From positions 49,217 to 113,216 of the forward strand of contig NZ_JADIJQ010000007.1 in NCBI RefSeq assembly GCF_017355265.1: a stretch of 64,000 nt of DNA, read 5' to 3'. The stretch is from Tessaracoccus sp. SD287. GTDB lineage: Bacteria > Actinomycetota > Actinomycetes > Propionibacteriales > Propionibacteriaceae. Position 1 is the first letter of the stretch; each line of letters opens with the position of its first letter. Made by a program: the position numbers and the translations under genes. The notes below the pieces were generated by a model. The model ran no database searches and had not been told where the DNA came from. It worked only from the letters and a program-made list of their open reading frames with translations. Below, in pieces: positions 17,608 through 25,638 of the stretch.

Positions 17608-19155
17608 ATGCGCAAGGTGTATCTGGGTATCGATCTGGGAACCGGCGGCTGCCGGGCCGGCATCTATGACGACGCAGGCAAGCCGTTGGCCTTCCACGAT
17701 TCGCCGTTGAAGTCCTACTACCCGCGTTCCGGCTGGGTGGAACAGGACGTGGACGAGTGGTGCGAGGCACTGGTCGGCGCGGTGCGAGGAGCCATGCAGA
17801 AGTCAGGCGCGAGTGCCGACGACGTGGACGGCATCGGCTATGACGCCACCTCGGCCACGCTGGTGGCCCTCGACCGAAACCTGCGACCGCTGCGACCGGC
17901 AATCATGTGGGCCGACGTCCGGGCCAGCGACCAGGCCGAGCGTGCCGCCACCATCGACCACTGGGCCAGGCTCTACAACGGCGGTGGAGAGGATGCGCCG
18001 TCGGCCGAATGGTTCCTGTACAAGGCCGTCTGGGTCAAGGAGCAGGAACACCAGATCTGGAAGGACAGCAGGTGGTTGCTGGATGCCCCGGACTGGATGG
18101 GACTGAAGTTGACCGGTGAGGCGGTGATCAACATCACCTCGGCCGCCCTGAAGATGCACCACAACAACGACCACGGCGGTTTCCCGCGCGACTTCTATGA
18201 GTCGGTGGGCGCCGACGGACTGATGGACAAGATGCCCAGCAGGGTGGCCCCGCTGGGCGAACGGCTCGGCGGTTTGACCGCCGAGGTGGCCACCGAACTC
18301 GGGCTGCGGCAGGGTATTCCCGTCGCCGTGGGCACCATCGACGCCGAGGCCGGGATGATTGGCATGGACGTGATGGCCCCGGGCAAGATGGCGTTGATCA
18401 CTGGTTCCAGCAACCCCCTGCTCGCCCAGAGCGCCACGCCGATGTATGCCAAGGGGCTGGTAGGCGCCCACACCGACGCGCTGATCCCGGGCCAGTACAC
18501 CGTCGAGGCCTCGCAATCGGCCACCGGTTCGGTGATGCGGTGGTTCCTGCAGATGTCGGCCCAAGACCTGCTGGAGGCCCACAAGAACGGCGGCCCCTCC
18601 GCCTGGGACGTGCTGAACGAGGCGTCCAAGGACATCCCGCCCGGATCCGAGGGACTGATCGTCACCGAGTACTTCCAGGGCAACCGCAGCCCCTACAGCG
18701 ACGCGAAGGTGCGGGGAACCTTCACGGGCCTGGACCTCCACCACCGCCGTGAACACCTGTACCGGGCGATCCAGGAGGCGACCTGCTACGGGTTGGAACT
18801 CAATCTGCGGACCCTGCGCGAACACGGCCTGCAGCCCGACTCGATCATCGCCTGCGGCGGTGCCCTGTCGAGCCCGCCGTGGATGCAGATGCACGCCGAC
18901 GTCACCGGCGTCGACATCGTCATCACCGAGGTGCAGGACGGCCCGACGCTGGGCTCGGCGATGATGGGTGCGGTCGCCGCCGGACGCTTCGCCGACCTGC
19001 ACGAGGCCGCCGAGGCGATGGTGCACCAGGCCCAGGTGATCACCCCCGCCCCGGACCGCCACCAGGAGTACCAGTTCTGGGTCGACCAGTACGCCCAGAT
19101 CTATCCAGCACTGCGCGACATCCAGCACGCCGTCTACGACCGCGTCCAGCACTGA
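17608..19155 (+). CDS. FGGY-family carbohydrate kinase
   Basis: A 515-residue sugar kinase. The N-terminal phosphate motif is YLGIDLGTGGCRAGIYD, the linker region GSEGLIVTEYFQGNRSPY corresponds to the FGGY signature area, and CGGALSSPPWMQMHADVTG is the adenosine-site region. The closest visible resemblance is to ribulokinase-like members, but the sugar cannot be named from sequence alone. ATG 17608 has GAGAGGTG upstream. It is followed after 15 bp by a glycerol-1-phosphate dehydrogenase-like gene, so both probably act in one pathway. No sugar transporter is adjacent. Confidence 0.9.
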   Translation: MRKVYLGIDLGTGGCRAGIYDDAGKPLAFHDSPLKSYYPRSGWVEQDVDEWCEALVGAVRGAMQKSGASADDVDGIGYDATSATLVALDRNLRPLRPAIMWADVRASDQAERAATIDHWARLYNGGGEDAPSAEWFLYKAVWVKEQEHQIWKDSRWLLDAPDWMGLKLTGEAVINITSAALKMHHNNDHGGFPRDFYESVGADGLMDKMPSRVAPLGERLGGLTAEVATELGLRQGIPVAVGTIDAEAGMIGMDVMAPGKMALITGSSNPLLAQSATPMYAKGLVGAHTDALIPGQYTVEASQSATGSVMRWFLQMSAQDLLEAHKNGGPSAWDVLNEASKDIPPGSEGLIVTEYFQGNRSPYSDAKVRGTFTGLDLHHRREHLYRAIQEATCYGLELNLRTLREHGLQPDSIIACGGALSSPPWMQMHADVTGVDIVITEVQDGPTLGSAMMGAVAAGRFADLHEAAEAMVHQAQVITPAPDRHQEYQFWVDQYAQIYPALRDIQHAVYDRVQH

Positions 19156-19170
19156 GCGAGGGAGAAGCCC

Positions 19171-20514
19171 ATGAGCGACGCCGTCAACACGGCTCTGGAA
19201 CACGCCGAGACCACCCGCGTGGTCGAGGTCGGCCGCGGAGTGCTGAGCACAGCAGGCCGGATCATCAACGACCTGTTGACCAGCGAGGGCAGGCCCGGGA
19301 TGCTGGTCGCGGACGAGCGCACCTGGCAGGCCGCCGGTGCCGCTGTCACCCGGTCGTTGGAGGGGGTCGGTGCGCAGATGGCCGATCCGATGGTCTTCCC
19401 CGGCGAGCCGACGCTCTACGCCTCCTACGACCATGCCGAAGCGATCCGTGAACGCCTGCGCGCTGCCGATGCGGTGGGCATCGCCATCGGGTCGGGGACC
19501 CTCAACGACCTGGTCAAACTCGCCTCCGGTGAACTGGATCGTCCCTACGCCGTGGTCGGGACGGCCGCCTCCATGGACGGCTACACCGGCTTCGGGGCGC
19601 CGATGACCCGTGACGGGCTGAAGATTACGATGCCGTGCCCGGCGCCGAGGGTGGTCATTTTCGATCTGGACGTGGCGGCCGCCGCCCCGACGTCGATGGC
19701 GGCGTCCGGTTACGGGGACCTGTCGGCCAAGATCCCGGCCGGCGCGGACTGGATCCTGGCCGATGCCGTGGGTGTGGAACCCATCAACCCGCTGGCCTGG
19801 GAACTGGTCCAGAGTGGTGTCCGCGAGGCGCTCTCACGTCCCAGGGATCTCGCTGCCGGTGTCCCGGAGGCCTATGAGGGGCTGTGCAACGGGCTGGTGC
19901 TGTCGGGGTTGGCCATGCAGGTCGCCCGGGGCACCCGTCCGGCGTCGGGCGCCGAACACTACTTCAGCCACCTGTGGGAACTCGACCACCTGGGCGCCGA
20001 CCTGGACCCGCCGCTGAGCCACGGGGCCAAGGTGGCGATCGGGACGCTGGCAATGACGGCCTTCTACGAGCAGTTCCTGCAGCGCGACCTCGGCGCACTC
20101 GACCTGGACGATGTGGTGGCTCGCTGGCCGTCCTGGTCAGAGGTCGAAACCGACATCCGCGCCACCATGCAGGGGGCACTCATCGACAAGGGCCTGAATG
20201 AGACCAGGGAGAAGTACGTCGATGCCGATGGCCTGCGTGAACGGCTGGGACGACTGATCCAGTCCTGGCCGGGGACGCGAGCACGACTGCAAGAACAGTT
20301 ACTGCCGGCACGTCAGTTGCAGGGGATGCTCGTCGAGGCCGGGGCGCCGTCGCGGCCCGAGGACATCGGTTTGACGGCCGAGGCGGTGCAGCAGACCTTC
20401 CCCCGGGCGATGTACTACCGCTCGCGATACACGGTGCTCGACGTTGCCCGCGAGATCGGCTGGTTCGGTGAACTCGTGGACGAGGTCTTCGCACCCGGCG
20501 GCCTCTGGACCTGA
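19171..20514 (+). CDS. Glycerol-1-phosphate dehydrogenase-like protein (AraM/EgsA family)
   Basis: A 447-residue member of the iron-alcohol-dehydrogenase fold group that contains Bacillus AraM/EgsA. Visible motifs are GSGTLND (107-113) and TAASMDGYT (131-139) at the NAD/substrate site. Likely metal ligands are D183 in GYGDLSAK and histidines in EHYFSHLWE and LSHGAKV. AraM reduces dihydroxyacetone phosphate to sn-glycerol-1-phosphate. In this setting, after an FGGY kinase, it could instead oxidise or reduce another phosphorylated polyol or ketose; that is inference. It starts at ATG 19171 with a GAGGGAGAAG stretch upstream. Confidence 0.85.
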   Translation: MSDAVNTALEHAETTRVVEVGRGVLSTAGRIINDLLTSEGRPGMLVADERTWQAAGAAVTRSLEGVGAQMADPMVFPGEPTLYASYDHAEAIRERLRAADAVGIAIGSGTLNDLVKLASGELDRPYAVVGTAASMDGYTGFGAPMTRDGLKITMPCPAPRVVIFDLDVAAAAPTSMAASGYGDLSAKIPAGADWILADAVGVEPINPLAWELVQSGVREALSRPRDLAAGVPEAYEGLCNGLVLSGLAMQVARGTRPASGAEHYFSHLWELDHLGADLDPPLSHGAKVAIGTLAMTAFYEQFLQRDLGALDLDDVVARWPSWSEVETDIRATMQGALIDKGLNETREKYVDADGLRERLGRLIQSWPGTRARLQEQLLPARQLQGMLVEAGAPSRPEDIGLTAEAVQQTFPRAMYYRSRYTVLDVAREIGWFGELVDEVFAPGGLWT

Positions 20515-20529
20515 GTCCTGGGGGTCAAC

Positions 20530-21774
20530 CTACTCGCGGCACTCGGCGCGCCGGCGCGTCAGGAAGGCCTGCTCGCCCGCATTCCCGCTCAGCGCGATCG
20601 CCCGGTCGTAGGCGCTGCGGGCCTCGGCGCTGCGACCCATCCGCCGCAGCAGGTCGGCCCGGGTGGCGTGAAAGGGGTGGTAGCCCGCCAGGTCGCCGGT
20701 GAGGCGGTCCACCTCGGCCAGGGCCGTGGCGGGGCCGTCCACCTCGGCGACGGCGACGGCCCGGTTGAGCCGCACGATCGGGGACGGGTCGAGGGCCGCG
20801 AGCCGGTCGTAGAGAACCAGAATCTGGGCCCAGTCGGTGGCATCGGCCGTGGCGGCAGCGGTGTGCACGGCGCTGATCGCGGCCAACAGTTGGTAGCGTC
20901 CGGGCGCGGCACCGCCGGCGGCGACGATCGCGATCCGCTCCCGGACCAGGGCGTGGCCCTCCTCCATCAGGCGAGCGTCCCAAGTGCTGCGATCCTGCTC
21001 GGCCAGGGTGACCAGTTCCCCGGTGGCGGCGATGCGGGCACCGCGTCGGGCCTCGGCCAGCAGCATCAAGGCCAGCAGCCCCGTCACCTCACCGTCGCCC
21101 GGCAGCAGGCCGCGCAGCAGCCGACCCAGGCGGATCGCCTCCTGGCACAGGTCGGCGCGCACCGGTTCATCGCCGCTGCTGGCGAGGTAGCCCTCGTTGA
21201 AGATGAGGTACACCACGGCCAGCACGCCACCGACCCGCTCGGCCACGTCGGCGCTCGACGGTACCCGGTAGGGGATGTGGACGTCGCGGATCTTGGCCTT
21301 GGCACGGGTCAGGCGTTGGGCCATGGTCGACTCCTGGACGAGGAAGGCGCGCGCGATCTCGGCCACGCTGAGCCCGCCGAGCAACCGCAGGGTGAGTGCC
21401 ACCCGGGCCTCGAGGGACAGGGCGGGGTGGCAGCAGGTGAAGACCAGTCGCAGCCGGTCGTCGGTGATCGGGCCCTCAGCTGGGGCGGGGGAGTCGTCGG
21501 TGAGCATGTGGGCCGCCCGCTGCTTGGTGGTGCGATGGGATTCCCGGCGCAGGCGGTCGATCGCCTTGCGGGTGGCGGTCGTGGTCAGCCACCCCCCGGG
21601 GTTGGGCGGCACGCCGTCGCGGGGCCAGCGCTCGGCGGCGCTGGCGAATGCCTCGGCCGCGGACTCCTCGGCCACGTCAATGTCGCCGAAGCGGCGGACG
21701 AGCCCGGCCACCATCCGCGCCCATTCCTGCTGGTGGGCGCGGATGATGGCCTGGTCGGCGGGGGAGTCGGTCAC
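20530..21774 (-). CDS. ECF42-type RNA polymerase sigma factor with TPR-like C-terminal extension
   Basis: A 414-residue sigma factor. Residues about 10-80 are region 2 (DIDVAEESAAEAF) and 110-170 are region 4 (LSVAEIARAFLVQESTMAQR). A 240-residue helical extension follows, with LIFNEGY, LVLYDRLA and PIVRLNRAVAVAEVDGP, the hallmark of group ECF42. This group has no anti-sigma factor; the extension is thought to regulate activity. GTG 21774 overlaps the stop of the upstream YCII gene by 3 nt, so YCII - YCII - sigma is one operon. ECF42 factors characteristically transcribe neighbouring DGPF/YCII genes. Confidence 0.92.
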   Translation of the reverse strand: MTDSPADQAIIRAHQQEWARMVAGLVRRFGDIDVAEESAAEAFASAAERWPRDGVPPNPGGWLTTTATRKAIDRLRRESHRTTKQRAAHMLTDDSPAPAEGPITDDRLRLVFTCCHPALSLEARVALTLRLLGGLSVAEIARAFLVQESTMAQRLTRAKAKIRDVHIPYRVPSSADVAERVGGVLAVVYLIFNEGYLASSGDEPVRADLCQEAIRLGRLLRGLLPGDGEVTGLLALMLLAEARRGARIAATGELVTLAEQDRSTWDARLMEEGHALVRERIAIVAAGGAAPGRYQLLAAISAVHTAAATADATDWAQILVLYDRLAALDPSPIVRLNRAVAVAEVDGPATALAEVDRLTGDLAGYHPFHATRADLLRRMGRSAEARSAYDRAIALSGNAGEQAFLTRRRAECRE

Positions 21775-22157
21775 GGCTCCAGCAGGCGAGCGATGGACTC
21801 CTCTGTCTGGAACGGCCGGACCTCGACGGCAGATCCGCAGGCGTGGGAGGCGTCGGCGGCCAGCCGCAGGGCCTCATCCAGGTCGGCGGCCTCGATCACC
21901 CAGAAGCCACCCAGATGTTCCTTTGACTCCAGGTAGGGCCCGTCGGTGACGACGGGGGTGTCGCCCCGGCCGTCGACGGTGGTGGCGTCCAGGGCGGTGG
22001 TCAGGCCGTCGGCAAAGACGAAGTGGCCGGAATCCATCAGCCGTTGGTTGAAGGCACCGGTGTCGGCGAACGATTGCAGCATCGCCTCCCTGGAGGGGTG
22101 GTCACCGAACTGGGTACGAGGTTCGGCGCCGAAGACGGACAAAAGGTAGCGGGCCAT
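21771..22157 (-). CDS. YCII/DGPF family protein
   Basis: A 128-residue single-domain YCII-like protein containing VVTDGPYLESKEHLGGFWVIEA, here with DGPY in place of DGPF. The biochemical role of DGPF proteins is unknown; the fold is ferredoxin-like. ATG 22157 is preferred because GGGAG lies 9 nt upstream; an ATG at 22166 is too close to that site. It begins 1 nt after the stop of the preceding YCII gene and overlaps the sigma gene. Confidence 0.85.
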   Translation of the reverse strand: MARYLLSVFGAEPRTQFGDHPSREAMLQSFADTGAFNQRLMDSGHFVFADGLTTALDATTVDGRGDTPVVTDGPYLESKEHLGGFWVIEAADLDEALRLAADASHACGSAVEVRPFQTEESIARLLEP

Positions 22158-22158
22158 G

Positions 22159-22560
22159 TCATTCATCTCCCGTGGACTGTGGTTGTGGGGACTGGGGTTG
22201 TGGGGTGGTGTGGAAGGGGGCAGGAAACCGGTGCAGTTCCTGGGGCCAGTCGAGGGCAACGGCGAGTCGGCCGGCCCAGTAGCGGGCGGTGGCATCGTCG
22301 GGGGCCTCGATCACGGTGAAGCCGCCGAGGTGCTCCTTGGTCTCGACGAAGGGGCCGTCGGTGAAGACCGGGTCGCCGTCGCGGGCGACGACGCTGCACA
22401 CGGTGGTGCTGGCGTCCAGGCCGCCGTCGCCGAAGACGAAGACGCCGGCCGCCGTCATCTCGTCCAGGACGGCCCGGCCGGCGACGGACTTGGCCAGCAG
22501 CTGTTCGTGGGTGTGTTCGGCAACCCACTCGTCGTTGAAGGAAATCAGGTAGGTGGTCAT
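22159..22560 (-). CDS. YCII/DGPF family protein, first gene of the ECF42 operon
   Basis: A 133-residue YCII protein with the classical VFTDGPFVETKEHLGGF motif and a Pro/Gln-rich tail. ATG 22560 has AAAGGA upstream. It is the first gene of the YCII - YCII - ECF42 operon and lies behind a promoter that fits ECF42. Sequence identity to the next gene is limited to the DGP motif region, so the two copies are old paralogues. Confidence 0.85.
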   Translation of the reverse strand: MTTYLISFNDEWVAEHTHEQLLAKSVAGRAVLDEMTAAGVFVFGDGGLDASTTVCSVVARDGDPVFTDGPFVETKEHLGGFTVIEAPDDATARYWAGRLAVALDWPQELHRFPAPFHTTPQPQSPQPQSTGDE

Positions 22561-22589
22561 GGGCGAGTGTCCTTTCTCTCTACCTACAC

Positions 22590-22616
22590 CACGAACGATT
22601 CCACCCGGATACGACA
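22590..22616 (-). promoter_or_regulatory. Candidate ECF42 promoter
   Basis: On the minus strand TGTCGT (22616-22611), 17 nt and CGTG (22593-22590) lie 30 nt above the YCII start. The ECF42 signature as I recall it is TGTCGA at -35 and CGAC or CGTC at -10. Each hexamer/tetramer differs by one base, while the spacing equals that of the exact copy at 33035-33061. Confidence 0.5.
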
Positions 22617-22626
22617 GCCGCGGCGT

Positions 22627-23556
22627 TCAGTCGTTGACGTGAATGGCGATCTTTCCGCGCAGGTGGCGGGTCTGGCTCACAGTGAACGCCTGGGCGGCGT
22701 CGGCCAGGTCGAAGACGTGGGCCAGGTGCACCCGCACCTGGTCTGCGTCGATGAGGTCGGCCAGCGCCGTGAAGTCGGTGGTGTCGGCCTCGACCTGCAG
22801 GTAGCGGCCGCCCCGCTCGGTGATCTGCCGGTCCGCGATGGAGGCGTGCCGCCCACCCTCGGTGAGCACGGCCAGGGTCTGGTCGACCACCCCGCCGCCG
22901 ACCAGGTCAATGACCACGTCGACCCCGCCGGGTGCCAAGGCCCTGACGGCCTCGACGAGTCCGTCGCCGTAACCGACTGGTTCGGCGCCGAGGTCGCGCA
23001 GGAACTGGTGGTTGGCCGCTGATGCGGTGCCGATGACCCGTGCGGCACCGAGTGCCCGGGCGATCTGCACGGCGAAGTGGCCCACACCGCCGGCGGCTGC
23101 GTGGATGAGCACCGTGTCGCCCTCGCCCACTTCGGCCAGGCGCAGCACCTGGTAAGCCGTCAGTGCGGCGCAGCCCAGGGTGCCGGCCTCGTCCCAGCTG
23201 AGGGTGGCAGGTTTCGGTCCCACTGCATCGGCGGGCACCGTCATCAATTCGGCGTAGCCGCCGCTGCGCACCCCTCGGCCCTCGTGGCCGTAGGTGATCA
23301 CCTCATCACCGATCGCCCACCGGGTGACGCCCTCACCGACGCTCTCGACGACCCCGGCGGCGTCTCGTCCGGGGATCGCCGGCAAAGAAACCGGCATGTC
23401 GGGGCGTCCCGCGACGATCTTCCAGTCGACGGGGTTCACCGAGGACGCTTTCACCGCGATGCGCACCTCACCAGGCCTGATGCTGGGCTCGGGGGCGGTG
23501 TCGGTCAGGTGCAGGACCTCGGGACCGCCATGGGCTGAGTACTGGATGGCCTTCAT
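22627..23556 (-). CDS. NADP-dependent alcohol dehydrogenase/quinone oxidoreductase (MDR family)
   Basis: A 309-residue paralogue of the protein at 13013-13936, with the same ASSVNPVDWKIVAG phrase, coenzyme site LIHAAAGGVGHFAVQIAR and no structural-zinc cysteines. ATG 23556 has AGGG 8 nt upstream and matches homologues that begin MKAI; a GTG at 23565 is a less likely start. It follows rskA by 18 bp on the same strand, so read-through from the SigK operon is possible. Its own stop is about 60 bp from the ECF42 operon. Confidence 0.88.
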   Translation of the reverse strand: MKAIQYSAHGGPEVLHLTDTAPEPSIRPGEVRIAVKASSVNPVDWKIVAGRPDMPVSLPAIPGRDAAGVVESVGEGVTRWAIGDEVITYGHEGRGVRSGGYAELMTVPADAVGPKPATLSWDEAGTLGCAALTAYQVLRLAEVGEGDTVLIHAAAGGVGHFAVQIARALGAARVIGTASAANHQFLRDLGAEPVGYGDGLVEAVRALAPGGVDVVIDLVGGGVVDQTLAVLTEGGRHASIADRQITERGGRYLQVEADTTDFTALADLIDADQVRVHLAHVFDLADAAQAFTVSQTRHLRGKIAIHVND

Positions 23557-23574
23557 GATGACCACCCTAGGTAC

Positions 23575-24315
23575 TCAGAGCTCGACTGCTGCCAGCACCT
23601 CACCGGTGGGGGCCGGGGATCCTCCCCGGGGCTCGTTGGTGATGGCCAACGCCTGCCCACCGCCGAGCCCGGTGACCACCGTCGAGACCCGACCCCCCTC
23701 GTCGATGAGTGCCCCCGAGCGGGGGACACCTGCCTGCATGACCCACACCTGCCAGGACCTGTCGGTGCCGGGGTCGGGCAGGGCAGTGGCGGTGACGATG
23801 GCCTGGCCGCGGCTCTTGGACACCAGGTAGGTCAGCTCGGCCCCGGCCAGGGTGGTGTGGTTGACCTGCAGGTCGGGGGCAGCGAGGAGTTCGATGCGCT
23901 GCGCATCGGCGGACTGGATGGAATGCAGGTGGGCCTGCTGCCAGATGGTGACTCCGCCGAGTGCCACCACCAGCACGGCGGCGACGGCGGTCAGCCAGGT
24001 CGAGAGCGGTCGGCGACCGCGTCCGAAGCCGTGGCGTGGGGTGAGGATGGTGGCGGCCGGCTGCTCGTCAACCGGCGGGACCTCCTCGGCGGGAAGCATC
24101 GGCGTGGTGGCGATGGCGTTCAGGATGGAGGCTCGCAGCATCGGTGGGGGAGCGACCTCGTGGAACGCTGCCATTTCGGCCATCGTCTCGCGAAGCTCCG
24201 CCACCTCCTCGCGGCACTGGGCACAGGTGGCCAGGTGGTCGTCGAAGTCCCGGCGTTCCTGGTCGTCGAGGGCGTCAGCGACGAAGGGCCCGACCAGGGC
24301 ATGCATCTCGGTCAT
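23575..24315 (-). CDS. rskA: Anti-sigma-K factor RskA-like protein
   Basis: A 246-residue single-pass protein. The N-terminal zinc-finger-like anti-sigma domain has HLATCAQCREEV at about 27-38, a transmembrane helix lies near 107-127 (WLTAVAAVLVVALGGVTIW), and the external RskA domain includes SWQVWVMQAGVPRSGALI. It binds and holds SigK at the membrane and is released by proteolysis. ATG 24315 overlaps the sigK stop as ATGA, so the pair is cotranslated. Confidence 0.92.
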   Translation of the reverse strand: MTEMHALVGPFVADALDDQERRDFDDHLATCAQCREEVAELRETMAEMAAFHEVAPPPMLRASILNAIATTPMLPAEEVPPVDEQPAATILTPRHGFGRGRRPLSTWLTAVAAVLVVALGGVTIWQQAHLHSIQSADAQRIELLAAPDLQVNHTTLAGAELTYLVSKSRGQAIVTATALPDPGTDRSWQVWVMQAGVPRSGALIDEGGRVSTVVTGLGGGQALAITNEPRGGSPAPTGEVLAAVEL

Positions 24316-24911
24316 GCTCCGGCTCCCATCGTGCTGCGCAGTCCGAGCAGTCCATCCCGGATGCGGGTCTTCACGGTTCCGAGCGGTAGGCCCAACATGT
24401 CGGCCACCTCCCGATGACTGTATCCGCCGTAGTAGGCCAGTGACACGGCCTCGCGCTGCGCTGTCGTCAACGCTGCTAAAGCTGAGCGCACCCCCTCGAC
24501 GTCCAGGAGGTGTTCCACGCCTTCCCAGGTCTGGTCGGGTTCGCTGCCACCGCTGCTGCCGGCCCATCGTCCGTCGCGTTCGGACTCCTTCTGGGCGGAG
24601 CGGACCCGGTCCACTGCACGCCGATGGGCGATGGTGTGCATCCACGCCCTCAGGCTGCCCTTGTCCGGCGACCAGCGGGCTGCCTGCCGCCAGATCTCCA
24701 CGTAGACCTCCTGGGTGACTTCCGCGGCCAGGTCCGGAGCGCGCAGGACGCTGAGGATCAGCCCGTGGACGCGGGCGCTGGTGAGGTCATAGAACTCGGC
24801 GAAGGCAGCCTCATCGCCCTGCCTGACCCTGGCGAACACGTCATGCAGGGGGTCGCTGTTCCGCGGGTCCGACCCCGCGGGGGAGGTCCCGGGACCGTGG
24901 TCCTTCGTCAT
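24312..24911 (-). CDS. sigK: ECF RNA polymerase sigma factor SigK-like
   Basis: A 199-residue ECF sigma factor. Region 2 contains FAEFYDLTSARVHGLILSVL and EVYVEIW, and region 4 contains SLAYYGGYSHREVADMLGLP followed by GTVKTRIRDGL. Its coupling to rskA defines the SigK/RskA group. In mycobacteria SigK drives secreted-protein genes; here the upstream genes are a sortase and a cell-wall protein, which are the probable regulon. It starts at ATG 24911, 22 bp after the sortase stop. Confidence 0.92.
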   Translation of the reverse strand: MTKDHGPGTSPAGSDPRNSDPLHDVFARVRQGDEAAFAEFYDLTSARVHGLILSVLRAPDLAAEVTQEVYVEIWRQAARWSPDKGSLRAWMHTIAHRRAVDRVRSAQKESERDGRWAGSSGGSEPDQTWEGVEHLLDVEGVRSALAALTTAQREAVSLAYYGGYSHREVADMLGLPLGTVKTRIRDGLLGLRSTMGAGA

Positions 24912-24933
24912 GTGCGGCGACCATGTCCCTTCC

Positions 24934-25629
24934 TCACCCCGTCAGGGCTGTAGCGAAGGCGATGACGTTGGAATCGTAGTAGTGCTGGGATGGGTCGTAC
25001 TCGCCGCCGCAGGTGATCAGAACCAGCGTTGGCTCGTCGGTGGCAGCGTATACCTCCGCGGTGGGGAAGGTGTCCTTGGCGAAGGTGGCGACCTTGGTGA
25101 TCTCGAACCGTGCCGTGGTGCCGTCCTCACGTTCGACGTCCACGATGGCACCGACAGCCAGTTCGGGCAGCCGGGCAAAGACGGTGTGGCGTCCATTCCA
25201 GGTCAGGTGACCGGCCAGCACGGCCCTGCCGGGGGCCCCGGGGGTGTGGGCGCCGGTGAACCAGCCCACCACGTCGGGATCAGCTGGGGTCGCGAGTTCG
25301 TTGCCGTCCAGTCCCAGGGGGACGGTGCCGGCGTCGACGCCAATGCTGGGGATCGTGACCCTGGTGGGTGCAGATTCGGCAAGTTCACGGTCGTCCGGGG
25401 TGGTCGCGGTGGGTGCTGTGGTCGGTGTGGACGTTGCTGTGGGCGCTGACGCGGTGTCCGGCGCCGCCGGCGTCACCCACGGTGAGGTGATGACAGCGGC
25501 CGTGGGCAGCGCTTGCGGTGCAGTGGCCGCGGGGAAGGCCAGGGCGGCGCCAATGACGCCCACCCCGACCAACCCTGCCATCCCCCCGATCAGCACCCGC
25601 CACGTGCGAGGTGACTGGGTCCGGGTCAT
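24934..25629 (-). CDS. Class F sortase
   Basis: A 231-residue membrane-anchored transpeptidase. An N-terminal helix spans residues about 12-33, a Thr/Pro/Ala-rich stalk follows, and the sortase domain begins near 88. The catalytic His is in AVLAGHLTWNG and the Cys in VLITCGGEYD. The C-terminal strand reads SQHYYDSNVIAFA, and there is no arginine anywhere after the cysteine, which is odd because sortases use an Arg there. It lies 9 bp after the CHRD gene, its likely substrate, and is cotranscribed with sigK. Confidence 0.9.
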   Translation of the reverse strand: MTRTQSPRTWRVLIGGMAGLVGVGVIGAALAFPAATAPQALPTAAVITSPWVTPAAPDTASAPTATSTPTTAPTATTPDDRELAESAPTRVTIPSIGVDAGTVPLGLDGNELATPADPDVVGWFTGAHTPGAPGRAVLAGHLTWNGRHTVFARLPELAVGAIVDVEREDGTTARFEITKVATFAKDTFPTAEVYAATDEPTLVLITCGGEYDPSQHYYDSNVIAFATALTG

Positions 25630-25638
25630 GATCGTCGA

